Source: Enoplosus armatus (taxonomy: Eukaryota; Chordata; Actinopteri; Centrarchiformes; Enoplosidae). From it: DNA of 64,000 nt. The notes beneath the pieces were generated by a model. It was not told where the DNA came from. It worked only from the letters and a program-made list of their open reading frames with translations, and ran no database searches. The stretch covers positions 19,753,463-19,817,462 of the forward strand of contig NC_092181.1 in NCBI RefSeq assembly GCF_043641665.1, given 5' to 3'. How positions within the stretch are numbered: the stretch's first letter is position 1; each line of letters opens with the position of its first letter. Shown here piece by piece: positions 29,302 through 44,000 of this stretch. The translations under genes and the position numbers were made by a program.

Positions 29302-32300
29302 CTAGACCTCAGAGTTGTCTGAGCTGCTCCACATGCCCACTGGGCCTTGGCTGTAGCCATTGTAGGCAGAAGAAGAGGAGGTGGTGTAAGGAGGGAACTG
29401 GGTCTTCTTTTCCCTCTTCTTGCGCCGCAGCAGCAGAATGACAATGGTGGCGATGAGGCAGATGAGGAGTACCAGACCTGCAAGCCCCACTAACATGGGC
29501 AGGGTGGAGGTGTTAGCCGGCTCTCTGCCAGAACTCTCCAGCAAGGGGCGCTCCAGGAGGGGCTCACGGTTATTAGGGGACCAGGGCTGGCGCTGGCTGA
29601 CCACCATGCGGTCTGCTCGGTCCAGAGCGATGTGCTGGATGTTGGTTCCCCGGTTCTTTTCAACACCGATGTCCTCGGTCAGAGCGGAGTCAGAGAAAGC
29701 AGGGGCGGCACGGCGGTGACGGAGGGTGGCTATGTTGGAGGTCTCGGGCTGCTCTACAGAGGACACACTGTGATGCAGGTACTCCACACTGCGCTTGCCA
29801 ATGTTGCGGTTGGCATTTTCTCGGGAGCGGACTGTGTAAATAGTGTGGATGAACCATTCTCGACCTGCAGCCACCTGCAGAAGAAACACATGTTGGACTC
29901 TGTTCCTTATCTATGTATGTGTTGCTCTACATGAATATACTGTATTTTGAGAATCATACAGACCTGGAAAAGTGGAGATGAGGAGAGTGTGAAGCCATCT
30001 GATCCCGGTTGTCTGACTAAAGGCAGACCACCAAGTGTGTCTTGAGCCAATGTGGCTTTAAAACCAACATCCCCAAATGCTGTAGCTTGAGTCTCTGGCT
30101 GGGCCTTGTCCTGCAGAACAACACACAGAAATGAGAAATTACCTCTACTTCTTTTGTCTTCCACAACACCCCACTGTCCTCGTAGATTCATTGTATCTTA
30201 CCAGGATCTTGAATCTGTAAAGCAGAGAGGGAGCATCTGCCAGGCAGCCATACTCCTTGTTGGTGGGGTTGTACTTGGGAACGTAGCCATCTGCTCCAGT
30301 GCAGAGGAAGACTTTCTCAATGCTGCAGGAGAAAGAGTCGCCCAGGTTCTGGACTGGGTCCACCATCACACGGCCGTAGATCATGGAGCCTGAAGCAAAG
30401 AACAGATGAAATGGTAAGTGGGACTAAAACATGGGATTCTCAGAGGGTTAATGGTCATCAGCTGTAATGTTTACTAAAATCCATTAGGTGGCAGTGTCGT
30501 AGTACCATCTGAGAAAGCAGCATCAGTCCCTTCTCCAAAGCCCATGGAGCCATCGGACAACCACAACTCTTTCTTGGACAGCAGGAACATCTGAGTGTTG
30601 AGGCTAAACTCAGCTGCAACGGGGTCACTCACCTGGAGCACAGAACAAGGGTTATCATACGCAGAGCAGATTCTGGGTGTTAATGAAAGTGGCAGATATG
30701 GCAAAAACACCCATCTTAACAAGTAATTTTGTAGTAAATGTTGTATTTGGTAACACTGAGAAGCTATCATTAGGGTGAGATGATGTAAATTGCTTTCTTG
30801 GCAAATCAACATGTTTCAGGAAGAAGAATCTTCCTGAACTGGTTCATTCTGATTTGTTTCAAGATGTTTAGTAACAAGTAAACCTTATTAATGTTATTAA
30901 TGTTAAGTCTGAATGATTGTTAAGATGGTCTATTTGCAGTGTCATCTTAAAAAGGATCTGCTGTTCTTGGCCCTGATTATTGTTTATCCAGAACGAAATA
31001 ATGCCAGGGTATTCTTGCCAGGATATTCAGGCTAACCTGCTGGAAGCGAATGTCCATGTCAAACGTAAGTGGCTCTCTTGGGTGGCAGACAGGAGGGATG
31101 CTGAACTCCCCATTGGGTGATGCACTGCAGGCGATCAGCTTCACTGTGTAGGTCCCAGAGTAGTCTCGCACCTAGAGGTCACACAGAAACATGGGAACGA
31201 TGTTAACACTGTCTATGAAGTTGATGATCATTTCACCCCAGCTGGCAAGTTTTGATTGCACTTACGGCAAAGTCTGAGACAAAACTCCACTGCTGCATGG
31301 GCTGGTTGTACGTAGGCTCAGTCCTGACCAGGGCGAGGGTGAATGTCAGCCCTGGGTGGTCAGCACACATCACCATGGATGTCACGCTAGTTCCTGAAAA
31401 CAAACGTGTACAGTCATAAATCTTTAAAGCTGCATTTTGTCCAAACTAGAACTAGCAACGGTGTCTACCTTTTTATTTATAGAGTGGACTAGATTGTTTG
31501 TGCCACTTGCTTCCTAACTCTCAGGGTCATTTTGACATTTGCTGAAATGACCTCTGGCACTTTCACACAGGAAGGACCCCTAATGTGGAACTCCAGAAAT
31601 AGATGAAGAGATGATGTGGGCCACACAGTAATCCAATAGGAGGCCGTTGTATAGAATGACCACATTGGGTGGGTTTAGGGGATTCGTGTGTGTGTGTGTG
31701 TGTGTGTGTAGATGCCTCTCTCTTACCTGGATGAGACATAACAAACTGGCCCCTGAAGCGAGCCTCTGTCTTGAAGTTGACCACCAGACGTCCCTCCTCA
31801 TTTATACGCATACTGGTTGGGTACATGGCTCCTAAGAGAATGGAGAACAAAGTTTTTCAGCGCCTCAGATATGGACTTACATTTTCTTCCCTTCTGTATG
31901 CACCAGCAGTGAGCAGCACTGGTCTGAGAACATACCTTGTAGCTCAGACTCAGGTGGGCTGCCAATGCCGTCCTGCCACAGAATGGCTGTATCATACACA
32001 AAGGTGAGTTTGAGCTCTGACTGCAGGTCAAAGTGCTGCCAGCCCCCCACAGCCACTGGGGAGTGGAAAACGTAGGACACAAACAGAGGAGCACGCAGGG
32101 TGACGTAGGACTGGACCAGGTTCAGCACCTAAATAAGAGACAAATCAGACGTTGTCAAGGATAATGAGGGAGGTATCTCTGTATAAGTTTAAAGGCCTGG
32201 TCACATAAGCAATATGTGGTTCTACAAGCTTGGAGACTACGCGCAGGGCTAGCTGGTGAGCTAACCAGTAACAAACTAGCCAGCCGGGATCATGCTAGCA

Positions 32301-34025
32301 CTAGCAGTCACAATAGCTTCTTCCCATTTCCTCTGTACTCGGCCGTTTCATCCCTGCATTTTTATCTTTCTGGATTGTACATCACTTCATTTAATAAAGA
32401 GTTTTTGAACAACTGTCAGTTACTGTTAGTTAGCAAGCCGGTTAGCTGTGGGCACAATTCAGTTCACAGAGTTCATTCAAAATATGTATTTGTACCATCG
32501 CCTCTTGCCTCATAACTGTCTGCAACCATTCCTTTTTTGTGGAGCTGTTCATACTCCAGACAGAAGAAGTAAAATAAAAGTGGACGATGCAACAAAGCTA
32601 AGAAGCAATAGCTTATACAAACAATAGCTTCCTCCATTTTGGACTCTCACTGTCAACACAGTTTACAATTGGTCAATGGCACATATTTGAATGTCAAAGT
32701 TCACTTAAGTTCAACTTGGCATAAAGAATTTTCATGGATTTACTTCGACCCTGGGAGTGAATCCGCTAATGAATGCTGGTTTGCCTTAAGAATGTTTGAT
32801 TCTCTGTAGTCACCTGTCCATCGGTGCCTATGGAGCCTCCACAGTCATTGAGCAGCTCTGACATGTCGTAGTAGCTGGTGAACTCCCAGAGGCAGGCCTC
32901 TAAGTTGAGGTTCCTGTAGAAGCGCAGGGAGTTGGCTGAGCGCATAATCGCGCTGTACTGGTAGGGTGAAGTCTCGCCAATGATTTCAGGGTTCTTTGTT
33001 GCATCGGTGATGAAGCCATGGCCGGTTTGGATCTCATTGAAGTCCAGCAAATTGGAGCAGCGATGGTTGCCCACACGTGTGCCGTCTGGGCTCAGGGTGA
33101 GCTCAAAGTTGGACAGAGGTCTTGTGGAGATCACTGGTAACATGCCTGTTGAAAGTGAAAAGCTTGTTAATTTTCTGGCTCTTTGTCTAGATTACTAAAC
33201 AATAATGACTATATACCAATGGTTACAACAAATGTTTACTGCTCACCATCCATGTGAGGCATGTTGACTGTCAGTTTAATGAGGTTGGGGAAGTCTGGGT
33301 CATCTGGACCGGTGTAGCGGATCTTAGCAGAAAAAGGTTCAGCTCCAACAGTGCCTGCGATACGAGGCTGACACATACCTGCAAGGAGTTAAAAGTCAGT
33401 TAACTCAATACCGAGCATGAACTTGCGGCAGTCCCCCATGTCCCATCAGTCCTTCGCTCACCCTCCTCCTTGCTGATCGCAACAATGGGGCTGGACAGCT
33501 CCAGGCCAGCATCTCCATTGACATTGAACGCTCTTGCTGCACATTGAACCCTGGAGCCGGCCTGGAAGTAGATGGAATCCAAAGTGATGGACTTGGTGTT
33601 GGTAAAGAAAGTATTGGTGTCCACCTCCCGCATTGGGCTGGTCACTCCATCTGACCCGGTGGGGGCGCTGACCAGCCAGCGATACTGAGTGAGAGTGTCG
33701 TTGATGTTCTCCGCAGAGCAGATGGAACCGGTTTTGTCAAAGTCGTGGTACTTCGGGTTGCAAGCCTACAAGAGATGACAAGACAGATGGCAACTGAAAA
33801 ATTAAAGAAATCCGGAGGTGTTTGTGTGTATGTGGCTCTCAAAAGCAGCAGAAGCGTTACACTCACCGTCACACACACAACAGGGTATCCGTTGGGTGGG
33901 TGGGGCTTGTCTTTGGTTTTAGCTGTGTCATCATACATGAGCAGGGAAACCACCTGGGGCACGGCAGGGAAGGTAACATCTGCCACACTGTCCATCTCCT
34001 CAATGTAGACAATGGCCTTGTTCAT
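29302..34025 (-). CDS. frem3: frem3 exons 13-24: FREM2-type C-terminal region, membrane helix and tail
   Basis: Exons 13-23 encode a cysteine-containing region ([81 protein letters not shown]) that aligns with human FREM2 nearly residue for residue. Exon 24 (29302-29874) encodes the conserved [20 protein letters not shown], an RHRR convertase-type site at 3008-3011 just outside the membrane, one N-glycosylation sequon (Asn3077), a 25-residue hydrophobic helix, a basic stop-transfer run (RRKKREKK) and a tail ending DNSEV, a class I PDZ ligand like the SSEV of human FREM2. Confidence 0.93.
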
Positions 34026-37000
34026 CTAGCAAGAAGAGGAAAGACTTTATAACGCACTTAGATAACTCCTAAACCAATGTTGGTGAGGTGTAGATGCAAA
34101 ATTAATTTTTGGTTCAAAACAAATCTATAAGTAACATCCTTTTCACCATTCCTCCAACAGATTTCATTCTATCCTCTAAATATTGGTAACTAGCATATTT
34201 GAATTTTGTTTGTCACGTGAGCGCGACATGCCTGATGTAGAGTGTATGGGTTGAATGTCGCAGTTCTGTTTATAGGTTTGTCTACTGTTTGGCTCTGCTG
34301 GGACATTCCCCTCAGCATCTCATTCCAGGGGGAAAAGCTTTTTATAAGACTCTGTGGTTCGGGCGTGCTGACAGCATTGCCAGCTGCTGCCTGGCTATTT
34401 TAACACAGGCTGACATGACAGGGCGTATGCTCACGTGTGTAGATATGCAGCACTGTGCGTGTGCACATATTGGACTTGCTACTGGCTTATATTTGTTTGT
34501 GCGTGTGTGCTGTGTGGCCTTTGTGTCACCTGTATTTCAGCCACCATGTTGTCATCAGGCTTCATATGTACAGTGAAGGCCTCCCTCATCTCTCTCTGAC
34601 CGTCATACAGGATCTCAATCTCCACAAAGTGTTCCTTCTCGCCCTCCTTGAACTCAATATCTTAGACACAGAGACAGAAAAGTGAGCAATGATCAAAAAC
34701 ATATATAGCTCCAACATATATTCATATCAAGAGGCACTATGCAGCCACTAAACCAGGTTCTTACCCTCTGACAGCGGGTTGTAGTCTTCCCCGGAGGTTG
34801 CAGAGCCGTCCTTGGTGTGGACTCTCACCACTGAGACCTTTGAGGTGTCTCCAACACGCAGGATAGGAATCTTCACTGTAGCCATGTTACCTTTGACCTG
34901 AGGTTCACGTACGCTGTACTTGATCTCAGAGAAACGGATGATGGGCTCTAGAACAGGAAGAAGATTTTGAATTACACGTGAGCCAAAAACACCACAGACA
35001 TATTATTTTGCTCAAACTTACAAACAGTGATTAAAATATTTTTCATGTTGGTTAAGTACATACTGTCTTTCCCATCTGTGACTGTGACCAGCGCCTCCTT
35101 CTGCTCCCCGATAGAAGCTCCATATGGAGACTTGCTCTTGGGAGTTCCCAGGACGAGACGGAACTCCTCATCCTCTTCGTGGACGGAGTCGTCCATCAGG
35201 CTAACCACACACGGCTTCTCCGTTTCACCTGGAGGAAAATGGTTAACATTCTCAGATGAGCGCTGCAGGATATAGAGGACCATTAACCCATTAAGAAGGA
35301 GAGGGAGGTCACACCTGGTAGGAAAGTGATGATTGATGCGTCAGTATTGGGTCTTTCACTGTAGTCCATCATGACCTGAGCAGAGCCTTGGCGAGTGTAA
35401 CAGCGCACCGTGGACTTGATGTTAATGTCTCCACTGCGGTACACTATGGCTGTCACCTCCCCGTCAGACTCATCCACCTTGTAGCTTCCTTCCTTAAACT
35501 GAACCTTCGGCACTGCAAAGACAGAAATCAACTTGTTACAGTTACACAGTATTATAACATTGTTATAAGCCGAAATATAGATATCTTAAATTCAATCAGT
35601 TATTCATAGATGGACAAAAGCAACTTTAGACCCATACCAAGACATTTACCAGGATATTTGAAACCCACCTACAAAAGATTTATACTTTTATATTATCACT
35701 TACTAGATCCTTTATTATATTACATCAATAAATACTTAAATAAATAATCATATTTCCTCTAACAACTACATTAAAGTGTGTTTTGAACCATGTATTAATG
35801 GTTTATGTAATCCTTATAAACACTAAATAATAATGTGTATGTAAATTATTATAATTCAGTGTATTTTAAAAAACTGCCAACAATCATAGAACTTGACTCA
35901 TCATCTCATATAGAATATACAGTGACGTTACTGTAGGTTTGGACATACTATACATAATTAGGTTTTGCATGTGTGCTTGACACTCACAGTCAGTGAAAGT
36001 ATCATTGATGGTGATGGTGGTCTTGCTTGGTTCTCCCAGCACAGCATTCATGGGCATCCGCAACACCAGGTCAAAGGTCTCAGGCCCCTCCAGCTCCGGC
36101 TGACCCAGATCATCCAAAATGGTCACTCTAAATGTCTGCATTGTCACTCCAGGAGCAAAGTCTAGGTTGCGACTAATGCCAACGTAGTCTAGTCCAGCTG
36201 CCGGATACAGAGGAAAACGTAAACTACTGTGACGCAAAATCATGACTAAATGCTGTTGATTCTGTCAAAGAGCTGATTTTACCTTCAGCAGAGACGGGAT
36301 CGCTCTTCCTGGAGCGGACGGTGACAGTAGCCGTCTTGGACAGGTCAGTCCCTGTCCTCCAGACCTTCACCTCAACGTAGCCTGAACTCTCATCCACGAC
36401 ATACTCAGGTTCCCCAAAATACAGTGAGGGCTCTGTGGGATTTGGGAATAATAGGAAAGTACAATGGGTTAATGATTAAGACATAGTGCTGCTTCAAAAT
36501 TCCCTAAGTACGTTTTCAGTGAAATAATCAGGCCAAAGTAATGGCCAAAACAGCACAAAATACATTTATCATGACATTTCACCACTATCTGAATATTGCA
36601 TTTTCATCAGTTTTGCAGTTTGTCAGAACAAAAGTCTCTTGTTTGAAAGACAGAGCAACATAAGCTTTTAGTCGAGCCTGGACATTTGGATGTTTGTGGT
36701 TAACTTCTGAGTATATTTATACGACATGTTTTGCAGCTTTGCGATCAGGTTCAGGGACAAATTGTCATGAAAAGCCGAACAAACCCCCTAATTTTTGACT
36801 CAGCACAGGAAGAGAGCTGTCATCCCTCTCATTTTGCTCTCCCTCAACCTTCCTCCCCCACTTATCTAAATCCAGACAGCTCTGTCTGAACTCAACGCCA
36901 AAGGGCTGAGGATTCATCTGAAGAATAATGCGTGTGCTTGTGTGTGCACGAGTGAAGGGATGTTCCTAGTTTCTGATGATAGAGCAGCTGATAAGAAGGA

Positions 37001-37943
37001 TGGTGAGGGTTTGGCAGAGACAGAGAGGCAACCATCCATTTTGCAAAGGCAGAGGGCAAGAATTCAGACCCCTGGAACACATTGTCAATCCATCTCTCCT
37101 CACTTCTGTATAAAGCGTGTTTTCACCACACTCTGTCCTGCCAGTGCTCTTACAGGCCAACTGATAGAATTGCCAATTCAGACCTAAAGCTTAACTGACA
37201 AAAACAATAGAAAAGGTAGAGACAGAGAAATTAGGGTTTGTAAATAGTAGTTAGTAAAAGTAACTGGTGGCTTTATTAATGCTTAGTAAATGATTTACTA
37301 ATTCTTTATAGATCAGCTATAAGACATCAACAAGACATTTTTGATTAAATGTTGGTAGTCTATTAATTAATGTTCAGGGGTTCTCATTTCTAATAAGCCT
37401 ACAAGTTATAAATGATGAAAAGTTATTAATAAAATATGTTTGCAATAGTCCATCCTGATGAATCCTTATGAATTACCTCATGAATTGAAGAGCAAAAAAG
37501 AGTGAGGGGTAAACCAAGGGATTTTTCACTACTTGGCAACCCCAAAGTTGTCCACATTAATGGCTTGTAACATATTTTCAAGTGTTAGTAAAAGATGTAT
37601 TAACTGTTATTAAATCCATTAGTTACACCTTATAAACCCTTTATAAAGGGGCTGACAGGGATGCATGGGTCTATTTAGACATTGATTGATGCTGCAACTG
37701 ACAACTGATGCTGAAGGAAGGATTTCTGGCACACTTTCAACGCCTTTCAGTTTCCAAGCCAGCTATTTAGTACCAGGGAGGATGAGAAGGGGGGTTGTAT
37801 GGGGGGGTGGGGTGGGGGGGGGGGCAGTGCCAACATGGCATCCTTAAAGATCAGCGGGAGGAAGAACCAGACAAATACAGTAACAATGGAGGCTTGATGC
37901 TGGCGAGAGTCCAAGCCACAAGTTTACTCAGGCAGGCAGATGG

Positions 37944-38006
<63 letters not shown>

Positions 38007-41000
38007 AACACACACACACACTGAACCAGATTTATGGTGGGGTGTTACTTCAGGACCCACCAAGAAGTAGAACCACAATAGAGGTTTACACTGAGGAGTC
38101 TTCTCTTGTCTCTTCACATGTCTGGGAATGCACGCTGATTATTTATACATAAAGTTCAATTGTATGCCTCTTCCAAATTGGTTGGAAAATTGGCTCCCTG
38201 AGCCGGTCTGTCACTACAACAAGCAAGTCCAGGAAATTAGCCTCGGTCAAAGGTTGGAGACATAGAGGAGGAATGTGAGTACGACAAAATGAGTCTGGCA
38301 TTACTGGTCGCAAAATAAAGACAAGAAAGGTTTCAAGGATTTTAAGAATCTGAGGGCTACAATTCGTCAAATTTGTTATGTGTAACTGCGTTCTTTCTCA
38401 AGAAATGCAGAAAGTAATATCTTTAACCCAAACAGGCAACATAGAGTAAAGAGTAAAAACATGCCAGTCATTTGGACTCCCTGCACAATAGCCCCTCTCA
38501 CTCCACCACCTGCCTTTTACTCCCTGCAGACAAAGGGATGCCCTCGGTTTCCCCTGAGCTCCCCTGAATGCCAATGAGGACAGGGGGGTCGCTCGAGGAG
38601 CACTGTGAGGTTTAAAGCCCTTTTATCTGTCAGACAGGCTACAGTGTGGCATAACATGCACTGAGGCCGCCATTCTCCTTCTCAACACCTGTCTATTGTT
38701 ATCTTTGTTTCTAACACTCAGACAGACAGAGTATGGTGGATAAATGAAGCAGAGTGTGTAAACAAAGCAGTTAGTCTCAGACACAGGAAGGGTAATGGAC
38801 CTGAACTGCACTGTAAAGCCATTAAGGCAAGTACAGTATCCAGGGCTTTTGTTTTGGCGACTGTGCACCTTTGGTGTATTAATGGCGTGCAGATACCAAA
38901 ATGACAAAGTAGAGCATCAAAGGGGCACTGAGCAACAGGATCATCCACACCTGCCACTATGAATTTCAGTAGCACCATAACCACAGCACATGATGCCATT
39001 CTTCCTTGACCTCATGTTTTCATAAATAACCTAGGAAAACAAACCAAAGGTCAAAGAAAGAAACAGCTTTAAGAGAAACGGGAGCTCCTTTCTTGCAGAA
39101 ATATGATCTTAAAATGCAGATAGGCAAAATGTTTTGGGTTCTGTACTTGTTGGGTAATCTGTAATAATTTCACGAGGTCACTGCTACTATCTATCCATCT
39201 GTCAAGGTAAAAACCGACTCCACTCACCATCATCGCTGTCTGCCAAGATGGTGATCTTGGCGGTTGGGAAGTTGGCGCCCACCTGGCCGCCCATGGGCAT
39301 GCTGAGGCTGATGTTGAAACTCTCTTCCTCCTCATACAGGGAGTCGTCGATGATGATGATCCGACAGAGTTTCTCTCGCTCATCCTTGTCAAAACGCAGC
39401 ACACTGGTGTGGTCCTCAGGTCGGGTGATGTAATCAGAATAGGACAGCACAGTGCTGGGTATGGTGCCAGTGGCCGTGGCTGAGGAATTACGGGAACAGA
39501 GAGAGGACAGGAAGTTAAACTTTGTCTTGAAGCTTCAATTATACCCGTGGGGAGGGATGCTAGCACCATGGAGTGATAGGACTCAAAAGGGAAAAGGTAA
39601 CACAATAAATACAAATCACCTTGCTGAGTGTAACAAACAACCATGAGTTCCTGGCTTGCATCTCCTGAGCGCCGCACCGGCACTAACAGCTCTCCAACAT
39701 CCTCCTCAATCTTGAACTCGGCTTGAGGAATGAAGACAGTCGATTCTGTTTTGGAAGAGAAACATAGATGAAGAGTGATCATGAGTAAGAAATGCTCTCA
39801 TTCAATAATACATCTAGATAAGACTTTGAATTAAAAAGGTTGGGGTGGTAAGACTTTGTGCAAATAACTTGATTATTAGATTCCTACCATCTCCGGGATC
39901 CACAATCTCGACTGTTGCGGTGTCTGGGAACTCCAGCACTGCCATGACTGGGTCTGACAGCTGGATCTCAAAGGTCTCCGAGGTCTCAAACTCCTGGTCT
40001 GTGAAGATCTTCACTTTCCAGGTCGCTGTAGTCTGGCCGGGGTTGAACTGGACCTGCTTCTGGGCTTTTCCAAGGAAATCTTTGTCTTTCTCAGCTGTTC
40101 CATCCTTGGTGGCAATACCTGAGTACATGTACATGTTTTGAGCTCTAAGTCGGGAGAGCACTATTTTAGGCCATTGCTTCTCCAGTGTTTCAGTATTCAA
40201 ACAATGCACATCATGATTTACATACTGTAAAGATACATGTCAACATACATGTATTTTTTTCCAGCAAATGTCTTGGTTTCATACTTATAAAATCTGCATC
40301 TATAATGTTTTTTATAGGCGTTTTTGTTCCTTTACAATCCTCTTGCATCTTCAGAGACAGTGTGCGAGATAACATGTGTTGTTATAAATCTGTTGCATGC
40401 AAGTCTAACTGCCAAAAAGACCAGCATGTTGACATTTCCTTGTGACCTTTGCTAGGAAAGGTTATATGTGCTCTCAGTCAGACAAAAGAGGAAATGGAGC
40501 ACCATTCAAACAAGAAGACAAAAGATTGGCACCTTTAGGGACACAATATTATTAGTAACGTGTTGATTTTAAGTTTTCTTCACGTTTAACTGTGGTTACA
40601 TCCTGCACCTTAACATCTGTATCTGCAGGATGTAACATCTGTTACATCCTGCACCTTAACATCTGTATCATTTATTGTTTCTAAATGGGGGGGGTTATGC
40701 TGATGTTTTATAGCGAGGCTGGCCTTTGAAATGGCACATAAATAACATAATCCAGACCAAGGAAACAGTTAAAGGGGCAATAATTCTTTGTTAAATTGTC
40801 AGTTTAATAAGGGCATGTTGTGTAGTGTCATCATCCTGCATATTAATGTATTGCAGGCAACAGAAATAGGACAGAAATTCTGATGCTGGCAGGAAACAAA
40901 AAAATCAAAAACTCTGAAAACTAAGCCATAAATATAATAATCATCTCAGACTTAAGATAAAGTCACTGAAGATAATCCATAAATATGTATAGTATATAAA

Positions 41001-44000
41001 TGTAGTTATTAATCATGAAATTATAAAATATGAAGTTAATCCATTGACTTTAAAATCCAATGAAAAGCACATCCATTCACATGTCATGAAAGATGCTAAA
41101 CAAATGGCTGTCAACACTTACTGACGAAGGAGGTTTCCCCCAGGTAGCCCCTGCGTTTGAGCGTCACCTCCAGGAATTTGGCGTCCTCATCCACTAAATA
41201 ATACTCCCTCTCCAGAGAGATCCAGGACCAGTTGAGCCGGAATGGCTGAGGCTTTAGTTTGTTTCCACCTAAAAGACAGAAAAAAAAAAGCTTATTGCAC
41301 CAGTACTTTATTTGAAAGACCTCCTCTGCTGCACTGTACAATAAGGAAACAATCTACTTTGTTCATGTTAGGAGTCACTGAGGCATATAAACTGCAATCT
41401 GCTCTGGGCTCAAGGATAAAAGGAATCAAATGGGCATTTTAATTTTGGATGGGTAACGTGATAACTTAATACCAGGGCTTCCCTAAACCTCCCATCACTG
41501 GGCCTTAAGAAGAGTTGCCTTACGTCTTATTTCCTCTGATTCTAATCCACCTCTACCTAATGCTTTTACTCTCAACCCTCAGTAGGGCATGTACAAACAT
41601 ACATTTACATGCTCTGCTTCTGGAAAAATTCTGTCATAGCATTATTTCTTTAATGAGCTCTTTAATGAGCTGTAAATCTGCCTCGCCCCCTCATGTCCAC
41701 GCTCTGTTGCTCTCCCTCTGGAACAAGGTGAAGTGTAAAAGTGAGCAGGGTGTTTTCAGGCCAGAGAGAGCAGTGAGGCTTCTTTTTGCTCCATCAGTGA
41801 CCTACTTGCCACATAAACACTATATCCCTTCCTACCACAGCTTCTTGTGTGACAAACTGCACGATATTCAGTACATATTATCAGTTTTGGATAATTTAAT
41901 TCAACAATTTAATTCAGTTGATTTAAGACCTATCTGTCATCTGTGAGAGAGGCCATGCTCATAAAACACACCTCGCTCTACACAAATCATCTAAAGCTCA
42001 GAGTCACCTGCCACTGATCCACAACTTTAGACCCAGTCCTGTCCTTAATCCATACTATCTCATGACTCGTGTAATCCCTCAAACTGTCAGCTCAGTTTTG
42101 GTCATTGACTTGATACTGGCTGCTTCAGAGATATTTAAGATTATGGGTTGTGCTACATAATCTGAATGTTTTTTTAACAACAGCGGCAAAAGGCCCTAAC
42201 ATCTTATCCTTCGGTGAGACGAGCCTGGTGACCTGTGACTTTTGATGTGAAATGGGTCAAGCTCAGTGGGTTCTTTGGATCAGGGAAGTTGGCGAGGGCT
42301 GCCTCTCTTTAGTCTTGCACGGCTGGTCACGCTGACAGTGGCCCTGTTGACCTAACTCTGCTAAAGACGCTTAGAGGAGTGAGGGAGCTTCTTTGGGTCA
42401 GAAGAAGTGTTCAGCAGTTTGGTAGGACAGTATTTCTATCTATGACACATGTCCCTGAACTTATAAAACAACGATGAACAGAACATCGTACTAGCTTGAA
42501 ATAAAAAGTGTGCGGAGGACAATGGCAAGGAGCTTCTGTCTTTGCACACAATAAACCAGCATTGAGCTCAGTTTTGCCTCAGTGAGGAAGAAAGAGGCTG
42601 CGATCTTTATGCTATGTGACTGGGGAGAATGAAAACACTGGGGGGTCGAGTGTGGGTATTCAGGATGGGAAGGGGGCCACTTCCTCAAACCCACATGTCA
42701 ACACCGAAGCCAAACCAGGCCGAGTCATAACAGGGGTTAACCACACTCACCAAGACGCAGAAGCATGTTCACATGGAACTGATAGCAGCAAGACAATGAT
42801 AGTACTTCATCACATCTCCACTGGCATTAATTACCTGGGAAATATGAAGATGGGACAGTAAACATTAAGGCCTTTTCCCATTTCTCCCCACGAAAATAGA
42901 CTGAAGACGACTGTAAGTTCAAATAATGGCAGTACCCCTTATTCTATCTGCCATCTTCCACACGCAGACTAGTGAAGCCTACGTCTGGTGAAAGGCAGGC
43001 AACATGGAGCAGCAGAGCGCAGTGGGCACCAGCTACCCTCGACCATGCTCCATGCTCCATGCTCAGGTTTCCAACAGTCATGGCTAAAAATACAGGAAAC
43101 ATGTACCATGTCTGCTTTTGCTTGCCCCAAATTCTTTAGGTGTTTATATAGTACATGCATAAAATGATCAATTTAGAAAACATACAGTATGACTTTTTTG
43201 TATTCTCTGCAGAAACAACTATACACAGCAACTGTATTCTGGTAAATGTATATAAACTCTTTTAGACTTTTGCTCAATCTGCACTGCTTCACATGTCATG
43301 AACCTGTTAAGCCAAGAAGGAACCAAATCCTTATTTCAACTAGAAACCTCCCTGTTGAGGCCTGATGTCCAGCTGCAACAAAATGAAAAGGAAAGTCTTT
43401 GACAAACTTTAATTATCAGATTGTTTCTGTGCTGGAGAAAGTGTGTCCTGGCAGCTGGCCCTATTTGGAGCTCATATGAGGAGAAGCTTAGTCAGTGGCT
43501 ATCATCAAGGATTATCAAATGAACACGGGCAGAGACAAAAAGCTGCCTCTGTTTTGGCATTGAGCAATCAGGCAGCTTTAGGTTTCTGCATCACTTCAAG
43601 GAGTAAAACAAAGGGGGGTTTTTATGAATGAGAACACTGCTATTGCACAGCCATTTCATAGACTGTTAGACTATGTTGTGCTGAATAACAGACACCTATA
43701 GTACATGCACAAAGAGACTCAAAATGACTGATAAATGCAATACTGTTGCACTCATTTCTCATAGTCTTTGATGATGAGCACTGATAGTTAGCCCGACTTG
43801 CAATATGGTCAAAACAAGAAAAAGCAATGACCGATTGGAAAAAAAGTGCCACCTGATATGTGCATGTGACCTGGAGGCACAGGTGTAACATGACATATGT
43901 GAAATGACGTAATGGGATTGCTCGAATAGCCATCTTATGACCCATTTTTCTCGCCCTGTCCATTCAGTGGGTTTATTACACTGTGTGGTCAACAGGTGCT

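Noticed and set aside
37795..38152. Thr-His and Cys-Val repeat open frames on both strands
   Set aside because: They are translations of the (AC)27 tract and the G-rich tract inside frem3 intron 6.
39454..39782. Long minus-strand open frame joining two frem3 exons through the intron (237 aa in total)
   Set aside because: It reads through intron 5 and changes frame. The donor at 39620/39619 and acceptor at 39481-39480 restore the conserved Calx-beta sequence.
41515..41946. 143-aa plus-strand open frame in frem3 intron 2
   Set aside because: It has no recognisable domain, composition typical of chance frames in A+T-rich fish DNA, and no splice or promoter context.
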